Positions 1-7,742 of a stretch of DNA of 64,000 bases are shown here, piece after piece (positions within the stretch are counted from its first letter, which is position 1; each line of letters begins with the position of its first letter). The DNA comes from Acidovorax soli (GTDB lineage Bacteria; Pseudomonadota; Gammaproteobacteria; Burkholderiales; Burkholderiaceae_C), in assembly GCF_014207955.1 (NCBI RefSeq), contig NZ_JACHLK010000010.1, forward strand, positions 170,163 to 234,162, given 5' to 3'. Both the position numbers and the translations under genes were made by a program. Below the pieces are notes generated by a model, which saw only the letters and a program-made list of their open reading frames with translations, did no database searches and was not told where the DNA came from.

Positions 1-2
1 TC

Positions 3-266
3 GGCGCCCTGGGCTATCTGTTCATGCGGCTGGAGATGGACCCCTCGCCGCTGATGCTGGGCTTCATCCTGGGCCCCATGCTGGAGGAGAACTTCCGCCG
101 CTCCATGCTGCTGTCGCGCGGCAGCTTCGAGGTGTTCGTGAACCGCCCCATCAGCGGCACGCTGATCGGCCTGATCGCGCTGTTCATCCTGTGGCAGACG
201 GTGTCGTTCTTCCGCCAGCGCGGGGGCAGTTCCAAGGTGCTGGAGGCCCAGCCGGCGGCGACCTGA
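3..266 (+). CDS. tctA: TctA permease of a tripartite tricarboxylate transporter, C-terminal fragment
   Basis: The reading frame enters from the left edge and gives the last 87 residues of the large, about 500-residue membrane subunit of a tripartite tricarboxylate transporter. Visible features are the conserved LGFILGPMLEENFRRS segment (about residues 19-34 of the fragment), which is a hallmark of the TctA C-terminus, and a final membrane helix GLIALFILW. TctA works in the inner membrane with TctB and a periplasmic TctC/Bug receptor to import carboxylates. The partners would lie outside the window, so the substrate cannot be named. A strong intrinsic terminator follows 29 bp after the stop, so this is the last gene of its operon. 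Confidence 0.9.
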   Translation, partial: GALGYLFMRLEMDPSPLMLGFILGPMLEENFRRSMLLSRGSFEVFVNRPISGTLIGLIALFILWQTVSFFRQRGGSSKVLEAQPAAT

Positions 267-294
267 GACTTCGGTTTCGGTCGGCGATGGCGAA

Positions 295-328
295 AAAAGG
301 GCTGGCCGCCATAGCGGCCAGCCCTTTT
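295..328 (+). terminator. Intrinsic terminator after tctA
   Basis: A perfect 15-bp inverted repeat (295-309 with 314-328) encloses a 4-nt loop. It starts in an A run and ends in a T run, so it can work on either strand. It lies directly downstream of the tctA stop codon. Confidence 0.85.
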
Positions 329-573
329 GCCTTTCACGGGTGCCGGCCCTGCCGAAGACAGCCTTGGCGCCGCCGGCCATGCCGTGCCGAGGTGTGGGGG
401 GACTGCGCTTTGTTCCGTGTGCCCTTGGCGCCATGAGAAAATAGCGCTATCGTGGGGCTGAAAGGATGCGCCAACGCAGTCAACGCCCCCAGTTTCCTTG
501 AGAATCCAGGGCAAGCCAGTAGGCATGGGGCTTGCCGATCCCGGCTCCGGGCACCATTACGATTCGAAAAATC
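329..573. other. Intergenic stretch with a small palindrome, no gene seen
   Basis: No convincing ORF fills the space between the tctA terminator and the next start codon. The only feature noted is the perfect 10-bp palindrome ATAGCGCTAT at 441-450, about 125 bp ahead of the downstream gene. It could be a regulator site, but there is no direct evidence for that. Confidence 0.3.
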
Positions 574-1212
574 ATGTCAAGTTACAACGCACCCTTCGAA
601 ATCCACGTCCACGGACAGGTCCAGCTGCGCGCGGATGCCAGCTTCGAGCAGATCCAGGAGGCCTTGAAACCCTTGTGGAAGTATGCGGGCGCGCGCTCGC
701 TGGCCGATGGCGCCGCCAGCGCCTATGAGGAAGAGCCCGGCATCAAGTACGACGCGCAGGAGCACCTGCTGCAGATGTGCTGGACGGTGCGCGGTGACGA
801 GGACTTCCGCCAGTCGCTCGACGAGATGTGCATGAGCCTCAATGAACTGTCCGAACTGGGCGCAGCCATCGAGGTCACCTTCTACGACGCGGACTTCGAT
901 GAAGAGGACGAAGGCGCCGAAGGCGCTGAGTCGCGCGACGACTTCCTGATGCTCTTCGTAGGCCCCACGCCCGCCGCCATCATGCAGGTACAGCGCGACC
1001 TGCTGGTGCAGGACGTGGTGAACATGATGGAACGCCATTTCGACGGCGCCGAGCTCGGTGGCGTGGTGGCCGAGATCGACAAGCTGTTCAGCCAGCGCTT
1101 TGACGCGCTGGTGAACTCGCTGGAGATCGGCAAGCCGCCACGCGGCGGCAGCGGTGGCGCGGGCGGCAGCGGCCATGGTGGTGGCGGCCGCCGGCCACGC
1201 CACCTGCACTGA
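574..1212 (+). CDS. Conserved hypothetical protein with acidic core and Gly-rich tail
   Basis: A 212-residue soluble protein of unknown function. It begins MSSYNAPFEIHVHGQVQLR, which I recall from a Burkholderiales family of hypotheticals (possibly DUF6806; recalled, not checked). The first 180 residues look like a compact alpha/beta fold with an acidic loop (DADFDEEDEGAEGAE, about residues 108-122). The last 30 residues are a low-complexity Gly/Arg tail. An in-frame ATG 42 bp upstream would add 14 Arg- and Pro-containing residues, so I took the ATG at 574, where the family-like sequence starts. No signal peptide is seen. The metalloprotease gene follows 61 bp later on the same strand. Confidence 0.75.
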   Translation: MSSYNAPFEIHVHGQVQLRADASFEQIQEALKPLWKYAGARSLADGAASAYEEEPGIKYDAQEHLLQMCWTVRGDEDFRQSLDEMCMSLNELSELGAAIEVTFYDADFDEEDEGAEGAESRDDFLMLFVGPTPAAIMQVQRDLLVQDVVNMMERHFDGAELGGVVAEIDKLFSQRFDALVNSLEIGKPPRGGSGGAGGSGHGGGGRRPRHLH

Positions 1213-1273
1213 CGGCGCGCGCACCCCATCCGATGGCTTGCTGCAAGCCCTGCCGGTGCAGGGTGTCTGGCGC

Positions 1274-1810
1274 ATGACGACGACCGCTCCCGTACAGCTG
1301 CCCTACCTGCAGTCCTACCCCGCGCCCCTGCAGCAGCAGGCGCGCGAGCTGCTCGCCCAGGGCCGTCTGGGCGCGGCGCTGCTGAGGAAGTACCCGGACG
1401 CCCATGCCGTGCGCAGCGACAAGGCGCTGTACGACTATGCGCAGGAGCTGAAAAACCGCCACCTGCGCAATGCCGGCACCATCAACAAGGTGCTGTTCGA
1501 CAACAAGATCCATGTGGTGCGGCATGCCCTGGGCCTGCACACCACTGTCTCGCGAGTGCAGGGCAACCGGCTTGCGACCAAGCACGAGATCCGCATCGCC
1601 GCGATGTTCAAGCAGGGCCCTGATGAGTTCCTGCGCATGATCGTCGTGCACGAGCTCGCGCACCTGCGCGAGAAGGGCCATGGCAAGGCCTTCTACCAGC
1701 TGTGCCAGCACATGGAGCCGCAGTACCACCAGTACGAGTTCGACCTGCGCATGTACCTGACCCATGTGGAGCACACGGGCGAGCGCCTGTGGGGTGGCGA
1801 GCCGGCGTGA
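1274..1810 (+). CDS. YgjP-like zinc metallopeptidase (M48-related)
   Basis: A 178-residue protein of the YgjP/WLM-like metallopeptidase group. The zinc-binding motif HELAH occupies residues 126-130, with a further His at 136 (HELAHLREKGHGKAF), matching the HExxHxxxxxH pattern of the family. Both the size and the C-terminal position of the motif fit. Members are usually annotated as M48-family or UTP-pyrophosphatase-related proteins, and the physiological substrate is unknown. There is no signal peptide, so it should act in the cytoplasm. The in-frame ORF extends further upstream, but that part is a Gly/Ala-rich overlap with the preceding gene, so the ATG at 1274 was preferred. A dispersed repeat follows immediately. 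Confidence 0.85.
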   Translation: MTTTAPVQLPYLQSYPAPLQQQARELLAQGRLGAALLRKYPDAHAVRSDKALYDYAQELKNRHLRNAGTINKVLFDNKIHVVRHALGLHTTVSRVQGNRLATKHEIRIAAMFKQGPDEFLRMIVVHELAHLREKGHGKAFYQLCQHMEPQYHQYEFDLRMYLTHVEHTGERLWGGEPA

Positions 1811-1813
1811 GAT

Positions 1814-2058
1814 GAACACCCCCTGAGTCGCTTCGCGCCTCGGTGCCTCCCCAGAGGCGGCGGCTCTTCGGGCACGTCCAAGCCTGCGCAGGCAGGCTTG
1901 GAGCCGCGGCCCTCAGCCCCTCCCTCGACTCGCTGCGCGAGTCGGGAGGGGGACGCTCCCGGTGCGGCGGGGCGGCCCTTGCACGGGAGCACTGGCCTTG
2001 GCCGTGCCAGTTTCATGCGTCGCGGGTGGCGTGCAGCGCAATGGATAACTGATACGGA
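1814..2058. repeat. Dispersed intergenic repeat, copy A
   Basis: This GC-rich non-coding block begins GAACACCCCCTGAGTCGC and ends near GATACGGA. It has a clearly related second copy at 22041-22212. The two share long near-identical runs, including GTTTCATGCGTCGCGGGTGG-type sequence at 2008-2030. Copy A carries about 70 extra bases in its first half. Both copies sit right behind the 3' end of a plus-strand gene. This looks like a family-specific intergenic repeat rather than a gene. Confidence 0.75.
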
Positions 2059-2101
2059 TTCGCCTTCATTCGGATCTTTGACGGGTGCCAGCGCCGTCAG
2101 C

Positions 2102-2761
2102 TTATTCCCATTTGCAGCGTTCCTGGGCTGGCACTGGCTCGGGGTCGGGTTTGTCGCTGTCGCGGTTGAAGTCAAAGCCCGTGATGACGACCAGGCGGCG
2201 GTAGCGCTGCGAGCCATCGGCCATGGGCTTGGCGGGCGGCGTGCCGAAGGGGGCCGATGCCTGCACGATCTTGAGCATGTGCGCGTCCAGCGTGCGGTCT
2301 TGCGATGACTGCAGCACATCGGCCTGGATCACCGCGCCGTCGTTGGCCAGGGTGATGCCCACGATGCCCTGGCCATACAGCCGCTTCCCGTCCTTGCTCG
2401 GGAAGTGGCGCGTGCCGCAGTCCTCGATGCGCTGCCGCATGCGCGCATAGTAGGTCTTCATCGGCCCGCTCATCTTGGCGCTGGGCGATATGTACAGGTC
2501 CCGGGGCGGGTTGGCGCGGCCCTCGATCTCTGCAATGCGTGCGCGCAGCCGCTGCTTGCGCACGGTCTCGGGCATTTCCGCCAGCTGGCGCTTGAGCTCC
2601 TTGAGCAGTTCGCGCTGGGCCTTTTCCAGGTCCGCGAGTTGCCGGGCCTGTTCTGCAGGCGTGGCAGCCGGGGCCGCAGTGGCAGGGGCTTCGGTCTGCG
2701 CCGTGGCGCAGGTGGCTACCAGCACCGCCGCCAGGGCCACGAGGGTCTGTCGGATCCGCAT
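2102..2761 (-). CDS. TonB C-terminal domain protein, exported
   Basis: A 219-residue protein with a clear signal peptide (MRIRQTLVALAAVLVATCATA), a Gln/Glu/Lys-rich helical segment at about residues 40-75 and a C-terminal TonB-like domain (GIVGITLANDGAVIQADVLQ onward). Classical TonB keeps an uncleaved N-terminal anchor and a Pro-rich spacer. Here the N-terminus looks cleavable and no Pro-Lys spacer is present, so this is more likely a periplasmic TonB-domain protein than an energy transducer. It starts one base beyond the murI stop, so the two genes are probably cotranscribed. Downstream lies only repeat copy A. Confidence 0.75.
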   Translation of the reverse strand: MRIRQTLVALAAVLVATCATAQTEAPATAAPAATPAEQARQLADLEKAQRELLKELKRQLAEMPETVRKQRLRARIAEIEGRANPPRDLYISPSAKMSGPMKTYYARMRQRIEDCGTRHFPSKDGKRLYGQGIVGITLANDGAVIQADVLQSSQDRTLDAHMLKIVQASAPFGTPPAKPMADGSQRYRRLVVITGFDFNRDSDKPDPEPVPAQERCKWE

Positions 2762-2762
2762 G

Positions 2763-3644
2763 CTAGGCAGCGTCGCTGGGCTCGGTGGCCGGCGAGGGAA
2801 TCGCCACCGTCTGGCATGACGCCGCGGGCAGCTCCAGCCAGCGCTGCGCGGCCGATTGCAGCTGGGGCAGGCCGCCGGTGGTGAACAGCTGCACCTCGGG
2901 TGTTTGCGCTTGCGGCCCGGCCAGCAGGCCGGCCCCTTCGAGCAGGCGCCGCGTCTGGCGCGCCACGGCCTCGCCGGTCTCGATGAAGCGCACCTCGGGC
3001 CCGACCAGGGCGCGCAGGTCGCGCTCGGCAAAGATGTAGTGCGTGCAGCCCAGCACCAGGGTGTCCATCTGGCCTGGGGCAGTGCCAAAGGCACCCATGG
3101 CCTCGATGTAGCGCTCGCACAGCGCCCAGGTCTCGGTGCCTTCGGGGCTGGCGGGAACGGGGCGGTCCACGCTGCGCTCGATGGCGTGGGCCAGGCCATC
3201 GCAGGGCTGCACCACGAACTCGGTGCTGTCCTGCAGGCTGGCCAGCAGCTTGCCGAACTTGGCGCTGGTGAGGGTGCCGCGCGTGCCGATCACGCCCACG
3301 CGGCCGGTCTTTGTGGCCGCCAGCGCGGGCTTGATGGCCGGCTCCAGGCCCACCAGCGGCAGCGCCGGGTAGCGGCTGCGCACTTCGTGGATGGCCGCCG
3401 CCGTGGCCGTGTTGCAGGCCACCACCAATGCCTTGATGCCATGCTGCTCCAGCAGGTGGCGCGTGATGGCATGGGTGCGTGCGCCCACATAGGCATCGCC
3501 GCGCTCGCCGTAGGGGGCATGGGCGCTGTCGGCCAGGTAGACAAAGCGCTCGTGCGGCAGCTCGGCGCGCAGGGCGCGCAGCACGCTCAGGCCGCCCACA
3601 CCGCTGTCAAACACACCGATGGGCTGGGAATTCGGGGAGGTCAT
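2763..3644 (-). CDS. murI: Glutamate racemase
   Basis: A 293-residue enzyme that interconverts L- and D-glutamate in the cytoplasm to supply D-Glu for peptidoglycan. The N-terminal FDSGVGGLSV (residues 12-21) and the two catalytic cysteines in ACNTA (Cys77) and LGCTHY (Cys200) are all present. The size matches the family. The frame is open upstream, but homology begins at MTSPNSQPIGVFDSG, so the ATG at 3644 was chosen. It is the first gene of a two-gene minus-strand unit with the TonB-domain protein. Confidence 0.93.
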   Translation of the reverse strand: MTSPNSQPIGVFDSGVGGLSVLRALRAELPHERFVYLADSAHAPYGERGDAYVGARTHAITRHLLEQHGIKALVVACNTATAAAIHEVRSRYPALPLVGLEPAIKPALAATKTGRVGVIGTRGTLTSAKFGKLLASLQDSTEFVVQPCDGLAHAIERSVDRPVPASPEGTETWALCERYIEAMGAFGTAPGQMDTLVLGCTHYIFAERDLRALVGPEVRFIETGEAVARQTRRLLEGAGLLAGPQAQTPEVQLFTTGGLPQLQSAAQRWLELPAASCQTVAIPSPATEPSDAA

Positions 3645-3777
3645 GGGAGAAAGGAATAGGGCGGGGCAGGCATGCAATCGATGCCCCGCACTGTAACGCT
3701 GCCGGGCCCCCCATGCACGGAAGGTGGCGCGAAAACCCGTGACCGCCGCTGGACTCGCGCCGGGATGCGGGAGGCCC

Positions 3778-3816
3778 AAAAAAATCCCCCGGCAGCGCTT
3801 GGCGCGCGACCGGGGG
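3778..3816 (-). terminator. Intrinsic terminator of the class I fumarase gene
   Basis: Read on the minus strand, CCCCCGG and CCGGGGG (3810-3816 and 3786-3792) pair around a 17-nt loop and are followed by a seven-base T run. It lies about 30 bp behind the fumarase stop codon. Confidence 0.75.
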
Positions 3817-3844
3817 CGTGGTTTCAGCCGGGGCTGTCAGCCAT

Positions 3845-5395
3845 TCAGGCCGCCGCCACTTCGATGCCGCGGAATTCACCGGTGGCAATGCGCTTTTGCC
3901 ACTCGGCCGGGCCGGTGATGTGGGCGCTGGTGCCGCCTGCATCCACCGCCACCGTCACCGGCATGTCCACCACGTCGAACTCGTAGATGGCCTCCATGCC
4001 CAGGTCGGCAAAACCAAGCACCTTGGCCTTCTTGATGGCCTTGCTCACCAGGTAGGCGGCGCCGCCCACGGCCATCAGGTAGGCGCTCTGGTGCTTCTTG
4101 ATCGCCTCGATGGCCACCGGGCCGCGCTCGGACTTGCCGATCATGGCGATCAGGCCGGTTTCGGCCAGCATCATCTCGGTGAAGCCGTCCATGCGCGTGG
4201 CCGTGGTCGGGCCGGCCGGGCCCACGGCCTCGTCCTTGACCGGGTCCACAGGGCCCACGTAGTAGATCACGCGGTTGGTGAAGTCCACGGGCAGCTTTTC
4301 GCCCTTGGCCAGCATGTCCTGGATGCGCTTGTGCGCGGCGTCGCGCCCGGTCAGCATCTTGCCGTTGAGCAGCAGGGTGTCGCCGGGCTTCCAGCTGGCC
4401 ACTTCTTCCTTGGTCAGGGTATCGAGGTTGACCTTCTTGCTCTTGTTGTAGTCGGGCGCCCAGTTCACGTTGGGCCACAGGTCCAGCGAGGGCGGGGTGA
4501 TGTACACCGGGCCCGAGCCATCCATCACGAAATGGGCGTGGCGCGTGGCCGCGCAGTTGGGGATCATGGCCACGGGCTTGCTGGCCGCGTGCGTGGGGTA
4601 CATCTTGATCTTCACGTCCAGCACCGTGGTCAAGCCGCCCAGGCCTTGGGCGCCGATGCCCAGGGCGTTGACCTTCTCGTACAGTTCCAGGCGCATTTCC
4701 TCGACCTTGTCGAGCTTTTCGCCGCGCGAGGACTTGGCCTGCAGCTCGTACATGTTCAGGTCGTCCATCAGGCTTTCCTTGGCCAGCAGCACCGCCTTCT
4801 CGGCCGTGCCGCCGATGCCGATACCGAGCATGCCTGGCGGGCACCAGCCGGCGCCCATGGTGGGCACGGTCTTGAGCACCCAGTCGATGACGTTGTCGCC
4901 GGGGTTGAGCATGATCATCTTGCTCTTGTTCTCGCTGCCTCCGCCCTTGGCGGCCACGGTGATGTCCACCGTGTTGCCGGGCACGATCTGGGCGAAGATC
5001 ACCGCGGGCGTGTTGTCCTTGGTGTTCTTGCGGTCGAACTGCGGGTCGGCCACCACGCTGGCGCGCAGGGTGTTGTCGGGGTGGTTGTAGCCGCGGCGCA
5101 CGCCTTCGTTGATGGCGTCTTCGAGGCCTGCGGGGAAGCCTTCCCAGCGCACGTCCATGCCCACCTTGAGGAATACGTTGACGATGCCGGTGTCCTGGCA
5201 GATGGGGCGCTGGCCGGTGGCGCTCATCTTGCTGTTGGTCAGGATCTGGGCGATCGCGTCCTTGGCTGCAGCGCTCTGCTCGCGTTCGTAGGCGCGCGCC
5301 AGGTGGGCGATGTAGTCGGTGGGGTGGTAGTAGGAGATGTACTGCAGCGCAGCAGCAACGGACTCGACGAGATCGTCGTACTTGATCGTGGTCAT
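3845..5395 (-). CDS. fumA: Class I fumarate hydratase (iron-sulfur)
   Basis: A 516-residue class I fumarase that hydrates fumarate to malate in the TCA cycle. The three cysteines expected to hold the oxygen-sensitive 4Fe-4S cluster are visible: Cys66 in RPICQDTG, Cys185 in GAGWCPPGM and Cys281 in IPNCAATRHAHF. N- and C-terminal domains are fused in one chain, as in FumA/FumB. The length is normal and the ATG at 5395 starts directly at the homologous region. It is transcribed alone and ends in its own terminator. A class II enzyme (fumC) lies 13 kb away. The mobile island begins just upstream, so the promoter of this gene borders foreign DNA. Confidence 0.95.
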   Translation of the reverse strand: MTTIKYDDLVESVAAALQYISYYHPTDYIAHLARAYEREQSAAAKDAIAQILTNSKMSATGQRPICQDTGIVNVFLKVGMDVRWEGFPAGLEDAINEGVRRGYNHPDNTLRASVVADPQFDRKNTKDNTPAVIFAQIVPGNTVDITVAAKGGGSENKSKMIMLNPGDNVIDWVLKTVPTMGAGWCPPGMLGIGIGGTAEKAVLLAKESLMDDLNMYELQAKSSRGEKLDKVEEMRLELYEKVNALGIGAQGLGGLTTVLDVKIKMYPTHAASKPVAMIPNCAATRHAHFVMDGSGPVYITPPSLDLWPNVNWAPDYNKSKKVNLDTLTKEEVASWKPGDTLLLNGKMLTGRDAAHKRIQDMLAKGEKLPVDFTNRVIYYVGPVDPVKDEAVGPAGPTTATRMDGFTEMMLAETGLIAMIGKSERGPVAIEAIKKHQSAYLMAVGGAAYLVSKAIKKAKVLGFADLGMEAIYEFDVVDMPVTVAVDAGGTSAHITGPAEWQKRIATGEFRGIEVAAA

Positions 5396-5490
5396 CGTGG
5401 GCTTTTCAGTGGGAAAACGTTATCTGGTCACGCTCGTAGCGGTTCGGCGCGACTCTTCCCTGAATTATCCCATCTCAGCGTTTTCCTCCT

Positions 5491-5510
5491 GGTACGTGTC
5501 TTTTCGTACC
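5491..5510. promoter_or_regulatory. Inverted repeat in the fumA / integrase intergenic region
   Basis: GGTACG and CGTACC form a perfect 6-bp inverted repeat with an 8-nt spacer, about 100 bp upstream of fumA and at the edge of the island. It could be a regulator site, a hairpin or part of a recombination site. The sequence alone does not decide between these. Confidence 0.3.
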
Positions 5511-5628
5511 CCTAGCCTTGTAGAAAATTTGCAATCGCGACGCATGAAATAGATGATTTTTGGCGCGCCTGAACACAGACTAGGTGACCTCCGCGCTGCA
5601 CCCCGCAGCGCTCAAAGCTGAGGTGCAC

Positions 5629-6666
5629 ATGAGTCTGACAATGAGCAAACAGGGCGTCTATCACTGGCGCAAGACCATCGACGGTCATCCCTTTTTCAAG
5701 TCCACCAAGACCGACGATCTCAAGCTTGCCCAGCAAATGGCCGCGTTGTGGGAGGCGGATGCGATCCGCGAAGTGTTCGTGGTCGGCAACAAACCCATGG
5801 GGCTCCACGCGGTCATCAAGGCGTTTCTGGATGAGCGCAAAGGCAAGCCGGGGTGGCAAAGCGCGAAAGGGCACCTCGGCCACTTTTTGTCGTTGCCAAA
5901 CGAAAAGTTTTCCGATGTGCATGAGCACGCGGTTCTGGAGGTGATCGAGAAGCGGCGTGAAGCAGGGGTAGCCCACAACACGCTCTCCGTCATGTCCTCG
6001 TATTGGCTTGCGCTGGTGCGGTTCGCAGAAAGCAAGAAGTGGTCAACATGCCCGAAGATCGAGCGGATCAAGCCCGAGAAGACCCGGCTTCGCTACCTCA
6101 CAAAAGAGGAAGAGGCGGGGGTGTTTGCGGCCATTGATCCCAATGCCAAGTACCCAGGCAAGTGCCTCCGCACTGACCGTGCACGGCAGACCAACTGTGA
6201 TTTGGTGACGATGTTGTTGGACACAGGGGCTCGTTACCGCGAGATGGCGCAGATGAAGTGGTCGCAAGTCTCGTTCGCTCAGAGCACTGTGCTCATCTAC
6301 CGGCCGAAGGGCGGGACGGACACCACGATTGTGATGACTGATCGCATGAAAGCCACCCTGACCCGTCGCAAGCTGGAAGCCTCGGATGAGTGGGTGTTTC
6401 CCACGAAGCGCAAACACAACAACGCCTACAAGTGGATGAAGGCCGCGTGCGCGAGAGCAGGGATCGACGTGAACCTGGGGAAAGTCACGCTCCACACACG
6501 CCGCCATACCAACGCGACCCGGCTACTGCAGGGTGGGTTGAACATCGTCGAGGTGCAAGTCCAGCTCGGCCATGCCTCCCTGCAATCCACCATGGTCTAC
6601 CTGCATGTCACCCCCATGGCTGCAGCAGAAAAGGCAGCAGGCATCCTGAACAAGCCCGCCGCGTAG
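5629..6666 (+). CDS. Tyrosine recombinase (integrase) of the genomic island
   Basis: A 345-residue site-specific recombinase. The catalytic set is complete: Arg202 in DTGARYREM, Lys227 in the beta-hairpin region PKGGT, His289 and Arg292 in LHTRRHTNATRL, His315 in LGHAS and the nucleophile Tyr324 in TMVYLHV. An N-terminal SAM-like core-binding domain covers about residues 55-150. The start at 5629 has a GAGG Shine-Dalgarno element 7 bp away; an in-frame start at 5584 lacks one. The gene sits at the left end of an AT-richer stretch that ends near 11.45 kb and points into it, as expected for an island integrase. No tRNA target is visible. Confidence 0.92.
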   Translation: MSLTMSKQGVYHWRKTIDGHPFFKSTKTDDLKLAQQMAALWEADAIREVFVVGNKPMGLHAVIKAFLDERKGKPGWQSAKGHLGHFLSLPNEKFSDVHEHAVLEVIEKRREAGVAHNTLSVMSSYWLALVRFAESKKWSTCPKIERIKPEKTRLRYLTKEEEAGVFAAIDPNAKYPGKCLRTDRARQTNCDLVTMLLDTGARYREMAQMKWSQVSFAQSTVLIYRPKGGTDTTIVMTDRMKATLTRRKLEASDEWVFPTKRKHNNAYKWMKAACARAGIDVNLGKVTLHTRRHTNATRLLQGGLNIVEVQVQLGHASLQSTMVYLHVTPMAAAEKAAGILNKPAA

Positions 6667-6702
6667 GGCGCGCTACTATCAGCCGAAAGAGAGGGTCTAG
6701 AC

Positions 6703-7155
6703 ATGAAATCGCTTTATGCATTCGCGCTTGCGCTGAGTACGACCGCAGCAATAGCCGGTCATCCGAGGTGCGCCGGAAGCGTTGAGCCAGCGAAGTGCGA
6801 GAAGCTTCAGGCTGAAATTGACGCCGAAACTCCCGAAGCTAGAAAAGCCCGGCAGGCGAAGCTCGAAGATGATCGGAAGTCGGCGGCTGCCGCTGCAAAT
6901 GCGCAGCCTGTATCGGCCTCAACTTCAAGCAACTCCGAATACCCGGGGCCTTGGAAAGACGATCTGAACGTCGACATTTCGCGAGCTTTCGTGGCCAAGC
7001 AAATCCGCGGCTGCGGCGAGTATCGGTACAAGGAAAGCCGGGCCACGCGGACCGAGTACCTGGTGCATTGCACGCGCGATGGCAAAAATTGGGTGGCCTA
7101 CCTGGTATGGACGCGGACAGGGGCGATTACCGGCCCTTTCAAAGCAGATGAGTAG
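6703..7155 (+). CDS. Small secreted hypothetical protein
   Basis: A 150-residue protein with a signal peptide (MKSLYAFALALSTTAAIAG). A Lys/Glu/Ala-rich segment follows at about residues 32-66, then a C-terminal domain of about 80 residues (YPGPWKDDLNVDISRAFVAK onward) with two cysteines (in RGCGEY and VHCTRD) that could form a disulfide. Two more cysteines lie just after the signal peptide. A good GAGAGGG ribosome-binding site precedes the ATG. It follows the integrase by 36 bp on the same strand. I do not recognise a family. Codon use is less GC-biased than in the flanking chromosome. Confidence 0.7.
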   Translation: MKSLYAFALALSTTAAIAGHPRCAGSVEPAKCEKLQAEIDAETPEARKARQAKLEDDRKSAAAAANAQPVSASTSSNSEYPGPWKDDLNVDISRAFVAKQIRGCGEYRYKESRATRTEYLVHCTRDGKNWVAYLVWTRTGAITGPFKADE

Positions 7156-7172
7156 CCGCTTGCTCCTCGGCC

Positions 7173-7394
7173 TTATGGGGTTGTGAGGCATTTCAACAGC
7201 AGCTCTGCCTGCTCATCTTCGGTGAGCACACCATTGATGAACTTCTCTTGGTCGCGCAAGGATGCCAACTGTTCCTTGGCATCCGCGAGCGCTTGGGTTG
7301 CCGCGTCATGGTCCCGTGCAGCCAACTTCAGTGCCAACTCCCCTTGCTTGCGTTCGTAGTGGGCCTTGAGGGCCAGGATCACGCCTGGACTCAT
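7173..7394 (-). CDS. Small hypothetical protein, overlaps its upstream neighbour
   Basis: A 73-residue, mostly helical, charged protein (MSPGVILALKAHYERKQ at the start). Residues 15-55 look like a coiled coil. The ATG at 7394 has a good GGGAGAG ribosome-binding site located inside the coding sequence of the preceding gene, and the two reading frames overlap out of phase by 89 bp. This suggests translational coupling. An old frameshift in a once longer gene is the alternative. Function unknown. Confidence 0.5.
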   Translation of the reverse strand: MSPGVILALKAHYERKQGELALKLAARDHDAATQALADAKEQLASLRDQEKFINGVLTEDEQAELLLKCLTTP

Positions 7395-7605
7395 GCCGAC
7401 TCTCCCTGCACTGCGAGGCCGAACGGATTTCGCGGATGCGCGCCTTATCAGCGGTGCTCAGCGTCAAGTTGTCTTGGAAGTAAGGCTCCAAGTAGTCCAG
7501 CGCAGCGTCGATCAGTTGGCTGCTTTGTTCTGGGTGGTGGCGTGCGAGCTTGAGATAGTTCAGCGCTTGCAGGGGTGATGTTGCTTCAAATGTAAGGTCT
7601 TCCAT
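7306..7605 (-). CDS. Small hypothetical protein
   Basis: A 99-residue protein. Its first 60 residues (MEDLTFEATSPLQALNYLKL onward) look like a natural helical, acidic domain. The last 35 residues are Arg/Ser/Gly-rich and lie in the overlap with the next gene, so they may be poorly constrained. The start at 7605 is preferred because GAGAGA lies at a suitable distance. An ATG at 7623 would add MPERTD. Function unknown. Together with its neighbour it forms a two-gene minus-strand unit inside the island. Confidence 0.5.
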   Translation of the reverse strand: MEDLTFEATSPLQALNYLKLARHHPEQSSQLIDAALDYLEPYFQDNLTLSTADKARIREIRSASQCRESRHESRRDPGPQGPLRTQARGVGTEVGCTGP

Positions 7606-7742
7606 GTCAGTTCTCTCGGGCATCATTGCCCACCCTCTATTCCCACCCGCTATTGATCAACCGGACTCAAGAACTGTCGAATAGCAGTAAAAAACTGACG
7701 TTTTGTTACGAGCCCGATTAGACTGGTGAGACGGAGGGCAAC

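Noticed and set aside
3818..5515. A 565-codon open frame on the plus strand opposite fumA
   Set aside because: It is the mirror of a conserved class I fumarase, rich in Gly, His, Val and Ala as expected from the antisense of GC-rich coding DNA, with no recognisable domain.
5396..5628. Search for a tRNA or direct-repeat attachment site at the left island edge
   Set aside because: No tRNA-like cloverleaf was seen, and no repeat longer than about 9 bp shared with 11.40-11.49 kb was found by eye.
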